From: JBMDXB01 sp048594885
GTDB taxonomy: Bacteria > Acidobacteriota > Vicinamibacteria > Vicinamibacterales > 2-12-FULL-66-21
Assembly: GCA_048594885.1 (NCBI GenBank)
Contig: JBMDXB010000047.1
Location: 77,290-141,289, forward strand
DNA length: 64,000 bases
Direction: 5' to 3'
Below the pieces are notes generated by a model, which ran no database searches, was not told where the DNA came from, and worked only from the letters and a program-made list of their open reading frames with translations. Positions 23,031 to 31,287 of this stretch are shown piece after piece. Within the stretch, counting starts at the first letter, position 1; the number at the start of each line of letters is the position of its first letter. Made by a program: the position numbers and the translations under genes.

Positions 23031-25667
23031 ATGAGCCTCTCCCCCGGCACCCGTGTCGGCCCGTACGAGATCGTTGGCACGGTCGGCGCGGGTGGCATGG
23101 GCGAGGTGTACCGTGCGCGCGATACCAAGCTGCAGCGCGACGTCGCGCTGAAGGCGCTGCCGCAGAGCGTCGCCGCGGATCCGCAGCGGCTGGCGCGGTT
23201 CGCACGCGAGGCGCAGCTGCTCGCCTCGCTCAACCATCCGCACATCGCGCACATCTACGGCATCGAAGAGTCGCCTGCCGTCACCGCCATCGTCCTGGAG
23301 CTGGTCGACGGCGAAGACCTCGCGGAACGGATCAGCCGCGGCCCGATTCCAGTGGACGAGGCGCTGCCGATCGCGCGGCAGATCGCCGAGGCGCTCGAAG
23401 CGGCGCACGAGCGCGGCGTCGTCCATCGCGATCTGAAGCCGGCGAACGTCAGAATCACCACGAGCGGATCCGCGAAAGTCCTCGACTTCGGGCTCGCCAA
23501 AGCGGTCGACGTCCCGGCGTCCGGGGCGGACATCCTGAACTCGCCGACGTTCACGTCGCCGAACGTGACCGAGCTCGGCGTCATTCTCGGCACCGCCGCC
23601 TACATGGCGCCGGAGCAGGCGAAGGGAAAGGCGGTCGACAAGCGTGCGGACATCTGGGCGTTCGGCGTTCTCCTCTACGAGATGCTCACCGGCACGGCGC
23701 TGTTTGCCGCGGAGACGGCGTCCGAAACGGTCGCCGCGGTCCTCCGCGCCGACATCGACCTGACGCGGCTTCCATCGGGAACGTCACCGGCGGTCAGGCG
23801 GCTGCTCGAGCGCTGCCTCGAACGCGATCCGAATCTCAGGCTGCGCGACATCGGCGAAGCGCGAATCCTGCTGTCGTCGACAGCGGAAACGGCATCGCCG
23901 TCTGGAGCCAAGGCGCGGCGCCGGCCTTCGCCAGCCGTCGCATGGACACTGGCAGGAATGCTCGCGGGCGCCGCACTGACGTGGGTTGTCATGAGGAACA
24001 CGGCCGCGCCGCTGACAACGCCTTCGCAGGGATTCTCGCTGCGCCGCATCACGGAGCTGCCCGGGCCCGAGCTGCAGCCGGACATATCGCCGGATGGCCG
24101 GCAGGTCATCTTCGCCAGCGCGGCGTCAGGCAATCTGGACATCTACGTCCTGCGCGCGGGCGGCGGCCGCGCCATCAACCTGACGCCGAACGAGCCCGCC
24201 GACGATCAACAGGCGTCGTTCTCGCCCGATGGCGAGCGCATCGCGTTCCGGTCCGAGCGCAGCGGCGGCGGGATCTTCGTGATGGGCGCGACCGGCGAGT
24301 CGGTCCGCCGGATCACGAGCGCCGGTTTCGATCCCGCGTGGTCGCCGGATGGCACCAGGCTGGCGTACGCGACGGAAGCCGTCGTCGATGCATACGGGCG
24401 CAACGCGCGGTCGGAACTGTGGCTCGCGGATGTCGCGAGCGGCAAGGCCACACGCCTGCTCGAGGGTGATGCCGTGCAGCCGGCATGGTCGCCTGACGGG
24501 ACGCGCATCGCGTACTGGGCGAATACTGGCGGTCAGCGCGACATCTGGACCGTCGCGATCGACGGCGGCTCTCCCGTCGCGGTGACGCAGGATGCCGCAA
24601 CCGACTGGTCGCCTGAATGGGCGCCGGATGGCCGCTCTTTGTTCTTCTCCAGCGATCGCGGCGGGACGATGAACATCTGGCGCGTCGCGATGGACCCTCA
24701 GACCGGACGCGCGGCGGGAACGCCCGCGCCGATGACCAACTCTGTGACGGGTCTCGGCTACGCCCGCGTCACGGCCGACGGATCGCGGCTCGCCGTCTCC
24801 GGTTATACACGGAGCTTCGAGCTCTCGACGGCGCCGCTGGAGGTGACATCGAGTGGCGCGCGGGCCGGCGCCGCGAAACCGGTCCGCAGCGCCTCGCTCG
24901 GCTGGTGCACGATTTCACCTGATGCCGAATGGCTTGCCTGCACCAGCCGCGGCGCGCAGGAGGATATCGTCCTCATGCGGGTCGATGGATCGGAGACGGT
25001 GCGGCTGATGGACGATCCGGCGAAGGACCGCAATCCGACCTGGTCGCCGGATGGCCACACGATCGCGTTCATGTCGACGAGAAGTGGCGAGTGGGAGCTG
25101 TGGTCGGTGGCGCGCGATGGATCCAGCCTGCGGCAGATGACTGATCTCAAGTCGGATATCTATGAGGCCGTGTGGGCGTCCAACAGCCGGCGGGTGGTGT
25201 CGTCGGCCAACATCTTTCGCCCCTTCGGCACCTGGACCTTCGACACGGCGTCGACGGCGACGCGTTCGACCGCTCGGTTCATCAAGCCGCCGCACGCCGA
25301 TGCGTTCGGCGCAGAAGCATTGTCGCCGGACGGGCGGATGGTTGCCGGGTCGCTCCTGACCGCGTCGGGCACTCCGAAAGCACCCGCCGTGTGGGATTTT
25401 CCGGACGGAGCCATTCGAACCTTCTCGCTGCCGCCGCCCGCCGAGGCGCGTGACTACTCCGTCGCGGGCTTTCTGCCCGATTCGCGGCGATTCGTGACGG
25501 CAACCGGAGCAGGCCTCGCGATCGTGGACAGCATGACGGGGACTGTTGTCCCGATTGCGGGAACGCCAACAGCGTCGCGTTATCGCCTCAGCGGTGATGG
25601 GCGCACGCTCTTTTTCGAGCGCGTGCTGGTCGACGCCGACGTGTGGTTGATGGAGATGGCGCGCTAG
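23031..25667 (+). CDS. Membrane Ser/Thr protein kinase with C-terminal TolB/PD40 repeats
   Basis: 878 residues. Kinase domain ~8-275 with VGAGGMGEVYRA (glycine loop), VALKAL (Lys), HRDLKPANVR (catalytic loop), LDFGLAK (DFG) and GTAAYMAPEQAKGKAVDKRA (activation segment), so all catalytic residues are present. One membrane helix follows (VAWTLAGMLAGAALTWVVM, ~302-322). The external part (~335-878) contains repeated SPDG motifs (DISPDGRQVIFASA, SFSPDGERIAF, WSPDGTRLAYAT, WAPDGRSLFF, WSPDGHTIAFM), forming a TolB-like propeller. It probably senses an envelope signal and phosphorylates cytosolic targets. Its TAG stop overlaps the convergent LysR gene's stop. Confidence 0.95.
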   Translation: MSLSPGTRVGPYEIVGTVGAGGMGEVYRARDTKLQRDVALKALPQSVAADPQRLARFAREAQLLASLNHPHIAHIYGIEESPAVTAIVLELVDGEDLAERISRGPIPVDEALPIARQIAEALEAAHERGVVHRDLKPANVRITTSGSAKVLDFGLAKAVDVPASGADILNSPTFTSPNVTELGVILGTAAYMAPEQAKGKAVDKRADIWAFGVLLYEMLTGTALFAAETASETVAAVLRADIDLTRLPSGTSPAVRRLLERCLERDPNLRLRDIGEARILLSSTAETASPSGAKARRRPSPAVAWTLAGMLAGAALTWVVMRNTAAPLTTPSQGFSLRRITELPGPELQPDISPDGRQVIFASAASGNLDIYVLRAGGGRAINLTPNEPADDQQASFSPDGERIAFRSERSGGGIFVMGATGESVRRITSAGFDPAWSPDGTRLAYATEAVVDAYGRNARSELWLADVASGKATRLLEGDAVQPAWSPDGTRIAYWANTGGQRDIWTVAIDGGSPVAVTQDAATDWSPEWAPDGRSLFFSSDRGGTMNIWRVAMDPQTGRAAGTPAPMTNSVTGLGYARVTADGSRLAVSGYTRSFELSTAPLEVTSSGARAGAAKPVRSASLGWCTISPDAEWLACTSRGAQEDIVLMRVDGSETVRLMDDPAKDRNPTWSPDGHTIAFMSTRSGEWELWSVARDGSSLRQMTDLKSDIYEAVWASNSRRVVSSANIFRPFGTWTFDTASTATRSTARFIKPPHADAFGAEALSPDGRMVAGSLLTASGTPKAPAVWDFPDGAIRTFSLPPPAEARDYSVAGFLPDSRRFVTATGAGLAIVDSMTGTVVPIAGTPTASRYRLSGDGRTLFFERVLVDADVWLMEMAR

Positions 25668-26545
25668 CGGCGCACGCCCAACGCCTGCAGCATCGCCGTG
25701 CAGGCCGCGCCGTGGTGTTTCTGCGGATGATCGACGAGCCACACATCGCGCGGCGGGAGCGGCGCAGCGGTCCGGACGATCGCCAGGCGCCCGGCCGCGA
25801 CATCCTCGTCAACCACGCTGCGCGACAGCAGCGCGATCCCCAGCCCCGCCACGACGGCGCGCTTGACGTCCTCCGGCCCGTGCAGCGTCATCGTCCGCGA
25901 CGGTGTCACGCGATGGCGCCGGAACCACGCGTCGAGCTGACGGCGCGTGTCCGATCCATCCTCACGGAGAATCCACGGCTCGTCGCGAAGCTCTGACGGC
26001 TTGATGGCACGACGCCCGGCGAACGGAGACGACGCCGCCGCGACGAACAGGAGATCGTCGCGATCGAGGCGGTGCGCTCGCAGCTCGCCGAGCGGCGGCT
26101 TGCCCGTGACGACCGCCATGTCGAGGTCGTTCGCCGCGACGCGGTCCAGCAGCTCGAGCTCGGGCGCGATGACGAAGTGCAGCGCGAACTGCGGATGTTC
26201 GCGCCGATACCGCTCGAGCGTGGCGGGCAGCCGATACAGGCCCGCCGTTACCGTCGCGCCGATGCGCACGCGGCCGCGCGTCCCCTTTGACACGCTCTGC
26301 ACGCGCTCCCGCGCGCGGTCGACTGCGGCGAGGATGCGCCGCGCGTCCTCCAGCAGCAGCTCGCCGGCGACGGTCAGCGAGACGCGGCGGCCGTCGCGGT
26401 TCAGCAGCTTCGTGCCGAGCTGCTCCTCGAGCAGCCGGATTTGATGCGACACGGCGGGCTGCGACAGGTTGCAGCGATCCGCCGCCCGGGCGAAATGCCG
26501 CAGCTCGGCCACCGCGGCAAAGGTGTGCAGGAGACGCAGCTCCAC
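25664..26545 (-). CDS. LysR-family transcriptional regulator
   Basis: 293 residues from GTG at 26545. N-terminal winged helix MELRLLHTFAAVAELRHFAR, then LSQPAVSHQIRLLEEQLGTK, LLNRDGRRVSLTVAGELLL, followed by the effector-binding domain (VRIGATVTAGLYRLPATLER, HFVIAPELELLDRVAANDLD). It faces the methyltransferase gene across 73 bp, the classical arrangement for a LysR regulator and its target. GATTC-ACA-GAATC directly before its start (26546-26558) may be part of its site. The inducer is unknown. Confidence 0.93.
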   Translation of the reverse strand: MELRLLHTFAAVAELRHFARAADRCNLSQPAVSHQIRLLEEQLGTKLLNRDGRRVSLTVAGELLLEDARRILAAVDRARERVQSVSKGTRGRVRIGATVTAGLYRLPATLERYRREHPQFALHFVIAPELELLDRVAANDLDMAVVTGKPPLGELRAHRLDRDDLLFVAAASSPFAGRRAIKPSELRDEPWILREDGSDTRRQLDAWFRRHRVTPSRTMTLHGPEDVKRAVVAGLGIALLSRSVVDEDVAAGRLAIVRTAAPLPPRDVWLVDHPQKHHGAACTAMLQALGVRR

Positions 26546-26618
26546 GATTCACAGAATCTATCACGGCGTTCACAACGTTTCATTGGACGAATCGAATCCG
26601 GCGGCTTACCCTGCGCCC

Positions 26619-27407
26619 ATGGACATCAGTTGCCCCGTCGATCTCGACGTCGCCCGTCTTCGCGCCGAAGTGAAGTCGATGTACAGCCGCGTCGCGGCCG
26701 AGCCGGACGGCGAGTTCCACTTCCACCGCGGGCCCGACTACGCCGCCGAGCGACTCGGTTACGACCGCGCGGAGCTGACGAAGCTGCCACGTGCCGTCAC
26801 CGCCTCGTTTGCCGGCATCGGCAACCCGCATCTGATTCAGCCGCTTGCGCCGGGCGCGACGATGCTCGACATGGGTTGTGGCGCCGGCACCGACCTGCTC
26901 CTCGCCGCGATGCACGTCGGGCCGTCCGGCCGAGCAATCGGCGTCGACATGACGGAGCCGATGATCGCCCGCGCCACGGCCGGCGCTGCTGACACAGGAC
27001 TGGCGAACGTCGAAGTCCGCCTCGGCGATGCCACGGCACTGCCGGCGGCGGACGGCAGCGTCGACGTCCTGATCTCGAACGGCGTCTTCAACCTCGTGCC
27101 TGACAAGGAGCGCGCGCTCGCCGAGATGTTCCGCGTCCTGCCGCCCGGCGGCCGCCTTCAGATCGCCGATATCGTCCTCGGCTCCGAACTGGACGAGGCG
27201 GCGAAACGCGACGTCGATCTGTGGACCGGTTGAATCGCCGGCGCTCTGCCGGAGGCAGAGATCGCCGGCGCGTTCGAGGCCGCGGGCTTCGCCAACGTTC
27301 GCCTCACCCACCGGTTCGATCCGTTCGCGGGAACGAAGAAGGAGCGTACGGCCAGGAAGTACGGCGTCATCGGAGTGAACATCGCGGCAGACAAACCGCG
27401 CACGTGA
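26619..27407 (+). CDS. Candidate selenoprotein: ArsM/UbiE-like SAM methyltransferase with in-frame UGA (Sec205)
   Basis: 262 residues if UGA 27231-27233 is read as selenocysteine. SAM motif I is MLDMGCGAGTD (residues 82-92); other fold segments are AIGVDMTEPMI, VEVRLGDATALPAADGSVDV, NGVFNLVPDKERALAEMFRV and LPPGGRLQIADIV. The UGA falls in LWTG-U-IAGALPEAE. In the arsenite methyltransferase family this site (LWxxC-x-GAL) holds a conserved catalytic, metalloid-binding Cys (Cys156 of human AS3MT, Cys174 of CmArsM). The frame after UGA continues 57 sensible residues (FEAAGFANVRLTHRFDPFAG, KYGVIGVNIAAD) to TGA at 27405, matching family length. A hairpin starts 3 nt after the UGA. Stopping at the UGA would remove the catalytic residue and C-terminus. 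Likely methylates a soft metalloid or thiol substrate. It faces a LysR gene and precedes a globin gene by 13 bp. A nonsense mutation is the alternative. Confidence 0.82.
27234..27269 (+). promoter_or_regulatory. Candidate bacterial SECIS hairpin
   Basis: Directly after the UGA, GCCGGCG (27237-27243) plus CTCTGCC (27244-27250) pair with GGCAGAG (27254-27260) and, after a 2-nt AT bulge, CGCCGGC (27263-27269). That is 14 base pairs with a GGA apical loop. Seventeen bases separate the UGA from the loop and the loop begins with G. Both fit the known bacterial SECIS layout, in which the hairpin lies inside the coding region just after UGA and presents a guanine at the loop. Confidence 0.75.
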
Positions 27408-27420
27408 ACAGGAGGCCCGC

Positions 27421-27885
27421 ATGCGTCGATTCGTCACTCTCGTCGCTCTCGTCGCTCTCACGCTCGCAAACGGTGCTGCGCCCGCAACCGCCCAACACGC
27501 CGGGAAGAAGCCGCTCTACGACCGCCTTGGTGGCGTCTACAACATCGCCACGGTGGTTGACGACTTCATCGAGCGGCTGCTCGTCAACCCGACGCTCAAC
27601 GCCAACGCGGCCATCAAGGCGTCCCGTGATCGTGTTCCGAAGGCGGGCCTGAAGTTCCACGTGACCACGATGGTCTGCCAGGTGACCGGCGGACCGTGCA
27701 AGTACACGGGGCGATCGATGAAGGAGGCGCACGCGAGATTGAACATCACCGACGCGGAGTGGACGGCGATGGTGGCCGACTTCAAGGTGACGCTCGCCAA
27801 GTTCGAGGTGCCGCAGGCCGAGCAGGATGAGCTGTTCGCCATCATCGCGACCACCAAGCCGGACATCGTCCGGTCGGGTTCCTGA
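27421..27885 (+). CDS. Exported group 1 truncated hemoglobin-like protein
   Basis: 154 residues with AGGAGG upstream of the ATG. Signal peptide FVTLVALVALTLANGAAPAT, then a group 1 globin: KPLYDRLGGVYNIATVVDDF, ERLLVNPTLNANAAIKAS, HVTTMVCQVTGGPCKYTGRS, MKEAHARLNITDAEWTAMVA. His at the start of EAHARLNI is the expected proximal heme ligand. It could bind O2 or NO or act in redox sensing in the periplasm; most truncated globins are cytosolic. Probably co-transcribed with the candidate selenoprotein methyltransferase 13 bp upstream. Confidence 0.88.
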   Translation: MRRFVTLVALVALTLANGAAPATAQHAGKKPLYDRLGGVYNIATVVDDFIERLLVNPTLNANAAIKASRDRVPKAGLKFHVTTMVCQVTGGPCKYTGRSMKEAHARLNITDAEWTAMVADFKVTLAKFEVPQAEQDELFAIIATTKPDIVRSGS

Positions 27886-27891
27886 CGGCGA

Positions 27892-28257
27892 TTACCAGCG
27901 GTTGCGCACGTCGCGCGCGGGGGGCGGAGCGGCCGGCTCCGGCCCGCGCGCGGCGTGCAGCGGCAGCTGCGCGTCGAAATCGATGCCGATGTGATAGCGC
28001 AGGATGCCGTCGCGCTCCATCGCGGCGACCTCACAACGCACGACTCGCCCGCCGACGGCATGCGGCGTGAAGCCGCCTTCGAACTCCACCTGGAGGGTCG
28101 TGCCGACGCGCAGCTTGGCCGCCGACTCGGCCAGCAGTCCCGTCGGCGAGATGTTTACGATCTGCGCCGGGCTTCCCGGTGGGTGGAGCCGAACACCGGT
28201 GATCCCCGCGACCTCGCCGGTGCGCAGCCGCCGCTGATTGGGTGACTCTGCGGTCAT
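27892..28257 (-). CDS. PilZ-domain protein
   Basis: 121 residues. The N-terminus has NQRRLRTGE, where the Arg residues may serve as the c-di-GMP binding RxxxR, followed by NISPTGLLAESAAKLRVGTT, the NxSxxG element, and beta strands with VGGRVVRCEVAAMERDGILR, YHIGIDF. Probably binds c-di-GMP and alters motility, adhesion or polysaccharide output, though the Arg spacing is not fully canonical. The ATG overlaps the stop of the upstream PAS gene (ATGA), so both are translated together. Confidence 0.82.
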   Translation of the reverse strand: MTAESPNQRRLRTGEVAGITGVRLHPPGSPAQIVNISPTGLLAESAAKLRVGTTLQVEFEGGFTPHAVGGRVVRCEVAAMERDGILRYHIGIDFDAQLPLHAARGPEPAAPPPARDVRNRW

Positions 28258-28922
28258 CGCCGTACCTTGCTGATGAGGACTTGCCGCGCGGACGACGCGG
28301 CGTCCATCGCAACGCTGAGCGCGGTGATGAGCTGATCGATGGCGGCGCCGACGCGCTGCTGATCCGCGACCATTCCGTCCAGCGCCGCTCGAAGCTCGCG
28401 CCGCTCGGCACTGACGTTCTCGAGCTGCCCGCGAAGCTGCTCGAGGCTGGCGGTCGCCGCGTCGAGCGCGGCCTGCACCGACCGCCTCGCGCTCTCCTGC
28501 TCGTGCAGCGACGCTTCGAGGCGCCGGGCGGTCGAGATGTCGCGCACCGCGACCAGGACGGAAGCATGCGTGTCGGGATGATGCGGCACGGCCACGCCCT
28601 GGAGCACGACGACACGCCGCACGCCAGCGAGATCCTCCATCTCGCACTCGGCGGATCCGGATCCGTCGTGCGACACGCGTTGCGCGAAGTCTCCCCACAC
28701 GGCGCTCGCATCTCCACGCAGGCGATCGATGAAGTTCGAGCCGAGCGCGGCGCCGAGATCACGCGCGCCGAGCAGATCGCGTGCGGTATCGCTGACAGCG
28801 AGCAGCGTGCCATCGACGCCGACGCGCATCAGGCACGACGGCAGCTTGTCGAGCAGTGTGCGCAGCCGATCGGCCTCTACCCGCGGATCGTCGTCCATGT
28901 CGTCCGCGAATTGTCGCTGCAT
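28254..28922 (-). CDS. PAS-domain protein with C-terminal coiled coil
   Basis: 222 residues. Residues ~18-130 form a PAS fold (LLDKLPSCLMRVGVDGTLLA, VSDTARDLLGARDLGAALGS, ending SVLVAVRDISTARRLEAS). The rest is a long helical coiled coil (ESARRSVQAALDAATASLEQ, LRGQLENVSAERRELRAAL). There is no kinase or cyclase domain. It is likely a sensory or scaffold protein signalling to its partner, the PilZ protein encoded in overlapping frame. ATG at 28898 is an alternative start. Confidence 0.78.
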   Translation of the reverse strand: MQRQFADDMDDDPRVEADRLRTLLDKLPSCLMRVGVDGTLLAVSDTARDLLGARDLGAALGSNFIDRLRGDASAVWGDFAQRVSHDGSGSAECEMEDLAGVRRVVVLQGVAVPHHPDTHASVLVAVRDISTARRLEASLHEQESARRSVQAALDAATASLEQLRGQLENVSAERRELRAALDGMVADQQRVGAAIDQLITALSVAMDAASSARQVLISKVRR

Positions 28923-28949
28923 TGACGGCGAAGATCAATTCACACGAAT

Positions 28950-28965
28950 GTGTGCGCGCGCACAC
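28950..28965. promoter_or_regulatory. 16-bp perfect palindrome in a divergent promoter region
   Basis: GTGTGCGCGCGCACAC is its own reverse complement. It lies midway in the 70-bp gap between the PAS/PilZ pair and the rightward secreted protein, suited to an operator controlling both. A related GCGCACACAC stretch lies at 28982-28991. Confidence 0.45.
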
Positions 28966-28992
28966 GGTTCTGGTAGTCTCAGCGCACACACC

Positions 28993-31287
28993 ATGCGCAC
29001 ACTGCTCGGCGTTCTGCTCGCCGCTTCGTGGACCTTCGCACAGGCGCCGGCGTCGCAGCCGGCAACTGGAATCACCTTGACGGGACACGTCGTGACCGGT
29101 GACGGGCGTGATGCTCGACCGGTGCGACGTGCGCGCGTCACCCTGACCGGTGCCGGCGCGCCGCGCATCGCCGATACCGATGCCAAGGGCGCCTACCGCT
29201 TCGGCCGGCTGGCCGCGGGCGAGTTCAAGATGGCGGTCGAGAAACCGGGATTCGTGACGCTCGAAACGGTCGCGACGCCCGACGCCACGCTGAAGATGCT
29301 GCGCGGCGCCGCCATCGAAGGGATCGTCGCCGACGCATCCGGCGAGCCGCTGCTGAACATCGTCGTGTCGGCGCTGCAACCTGGAGCCGACGGCAAACCG
29401 GCGAGCGTGCGGCAGACGCGAACCGACGATGTGGGCCGCTATCGCCTGCACAGCCTTGCGGCGGGCGAGTACTGGATCGAGGCGGCAACCGATCGCGGAG
29501 CCGTCGCGCGGCTCGTGCTGGCGGCGGGAGAAAAGCCGCCGGGCATCACGCGCGCCTACCATCCGGACGCCACGGCGCTCGAAGCCGCGCGAGCGGTGCG
29601 CGTCGCGGCGGCGACGAACACGGCAGGCATCGACGTCACGCTCACACCCGCCAGCCCGATCGGCGATCCCTCGGCGCCGCCTCCCCCGCCGCGACCCGAG
29701 CCGACCGGTACCGGCCGCGTCGCCGGCCGCATCACCGCCGCGGAGACCGGCAAGCCGATCGCGAACGCACGCCTCCTCCTCGTCGGCGTCGAGGGCACGC
29801 GGCTGACCAACTGGAAGCGATCGAACCCCCAGGGCCGATTCGAGTACACGAATCTGGCGGCGCGGCATTACACGCTCAGGGTCGAAGCCGATCGTTATGT
29901 GAGCGTCGAGTACGGACAGACGCGGCCGGACGAGCCCGGCACGCTGATCATGGTGGACGACGGCGCGAGGGTGCAGGTGGACGTCACCCTGCGGCGCACG
30001 CCGGCGATCGAAGGCACGCTCGTCGACGAGTTCGGCGATCCGGCGCCGGGCGTCCTGGTGCAGCCGGCGCGCCGCCAGTTTGCGGGGGGCCGGCATCGAT
30101 TGGTGCCGATCGGAAGTCCGCAGGCGGCGGCAATGACCGACGACCGTGGACAGTATCGGCTCACCATACCGCCCGGCGAGTACTTCGTCCTCGCGCTGGC
30201 CGGCGTCTTCGCCGATCAGAACGGCGTTGGCGGCTTTGCGCCGACCTACTATCCCGGAACGATCGACAGCGCCGCAGCGATCGCGATCGCTGCGGCTCCC
30301 GCGGCGGATGCCACGGCGTCGTTTCCGCTCGTCTCCGCCAGAACGGTTTCCGTGTCGGGCACGATGGTCGATGGCGCGCTGCAGCCGGGCGGCCGCGGAA
30401 CGCTGTGGCTGGCCACGGCGGATCGCCTGAAGCGGATGGATTTCGTCATCGGTCGCGGTCTCACGGCGCCGGACGGCACCTTCGTGTTCCGCAACGTGCC
30501 GCCGGGCACCTACACGCTTCAGGGCTTCGGCGCGCCGCCGCCGGGCAGCCGCGGGCCGTTCAACCTCGGCGCAATGCCGTTCGGATCGGCGTCTGTCATC
30601 GTCGCCGATGCGGATCTCGACGGCGTGGTGTTGAAGGTCACCGCCGGCACGACGCTGCGGGGCAAGATCGCGCTCGAAGACACCGCTCAACCGCCGCCGG
30701 CCGCTCGGGACGTCCGCGTCACGGCGTTGCCGGTCGAATTCGACTCGGCGCCCGTTGGCGGCGGGCCGCCGCCGTCGCAGACACACGACGACCTCACGTT
30801 CGAGGTGACGCACATGTCCGGGATCCGTCGCGTGCTCGCCAGCGTGTCGAACCCGCGCTGGGCGGTGAAGAAGATCACGCGCGGCGGCATCGACATCACC
30901 GACGCGACAGTCGACTTTCGCGAGAAGGACGTGGACGACGTGGAGGTGGTGCTCACGTCCAAAGTGTCCGTCGTCAGCGGCACGGTGACCGACGATCGAG
31001 GGCGTGCGACGGCGGACTTCACGGTCGTGGCGTTCGCGGCCGACTCCGCGAAGTGGTTCGAGCGCTCGCGCTACGTCGCGATGGCCCGGCCGGATCAGCA
31101 GGGCCGCTTCGAGATTCGCGCGCTCCCGCCGGAGCAGTACCTCCTGGTCGCGCTGCCGACGGTGGCGCAGATGGAGTGGATGGACCCGGATTTCCTGCAG
31201 GCGCTGCGCTCGATTGCCACGAGCTTCACGCTGGCAGAGGGCGAAACGAAATCGTTCACCCTCCGCCTGCAGAAGCGGCCGACGTAA
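28993..31287 (+). CDS. Secreted carboxypeptidase-regulatory-like multi-domain protein
   Basis: 764 residues from ATG at 28993, chosen because it begins with a signal peptide (MRTLLGVLLAASWTFAQAP); the open frame continues upstream to 28729 but without membrane character. The mature protein is a string of Cna-B/CarboxypepD-reg-like beta domains: GHVVTGDGRDARPVRRARVT, GIVADASGEPLLNIVVSALQ, GRITAAETGKPIANARLLLV, GTLVDEFGDPAPGVLVQPAR, VSGTVTDDRGRATADFTVVA. Such proteins line the periplasm or outer membrane of acidobacteria; their function is mostly unknown. No catalytic residues seen. Its stop abuts the convergent TonB receptor gene. Confidence 0.88.
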   Translation: MRTLLGVLLAASWTFAQAPASQPATGITLTGHVVTGDGRDARPVRRARVTLTGAGAPRIADTDAKGAYRFGRLAAGEFKMAVEKPGFVTLETVATPDATLKMLRGAAIEGIVADASGEPLLNIVVSALQPGADGKPASVRQTRTDDVGRYRLHSLAAGEYWIEAATDRGAVARLVLAAGEKPPGITRAYHPDATALEAARAVRVAAATNTAGIDVTLTPASPIGDPSAPPPPPRPEPTGTGRVAGRITAAETGKPIANARLLLVGVEGTRLTNWKRSNPQGRFEYTNLAARHYTLRVEADRYVSVEYGQTRPDEPGTLIMVDDGARVQVDVTLRRTPAIEGTLVDEFGDPAPGVLVQPARRQFAGGRHRLVPIGSPQAAAMTDDRGQYRLTIPPGEYFVLALAGVFADQNGVGGFAPTYYPGTIDSAAAIAIAAAPAADATASFPLVSARTVSVSGTMVDGALQPGGRGTLWLATADRLKRMDFVIGRGLTAPDGTFVFRNVPPGTYTLQGFGAPPPGSRGPFNLGAMPFGSASVIVADADLDGVVLKVTAGTTLRGKIALEDTAQPPPAARDVRVTALPVEFDSAPVGGGPPPSQTHDDLTFEVTHMSGIRRVLASVSNPRWAVKKITRGGIDITDATVDFREKDVDDVEVVLTSKVSVVSGTVTDDRGRATADFTVVAFAADSAKWFERSRYVAMARPDQQGRFEIRALPPEQYLLVALPTVAQMEWMDPDFLQALRSIATSFTLAEGETKSFTLRLQKRPT

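Noticed and set aside
26619..27233. Methyltransferase ending at TGA 27233
   Set aside because: That would lose the catalytic Cys site and C-terminal strands, while the following 57 codons match the family and a hairpin follows the TGA.
27421..27470. Short repeat of cgtcgctct units
   Set aside because: It is low-complexity coding of the Leu/Val signal peptide of the globin, not a CRISPR or regulatory array.
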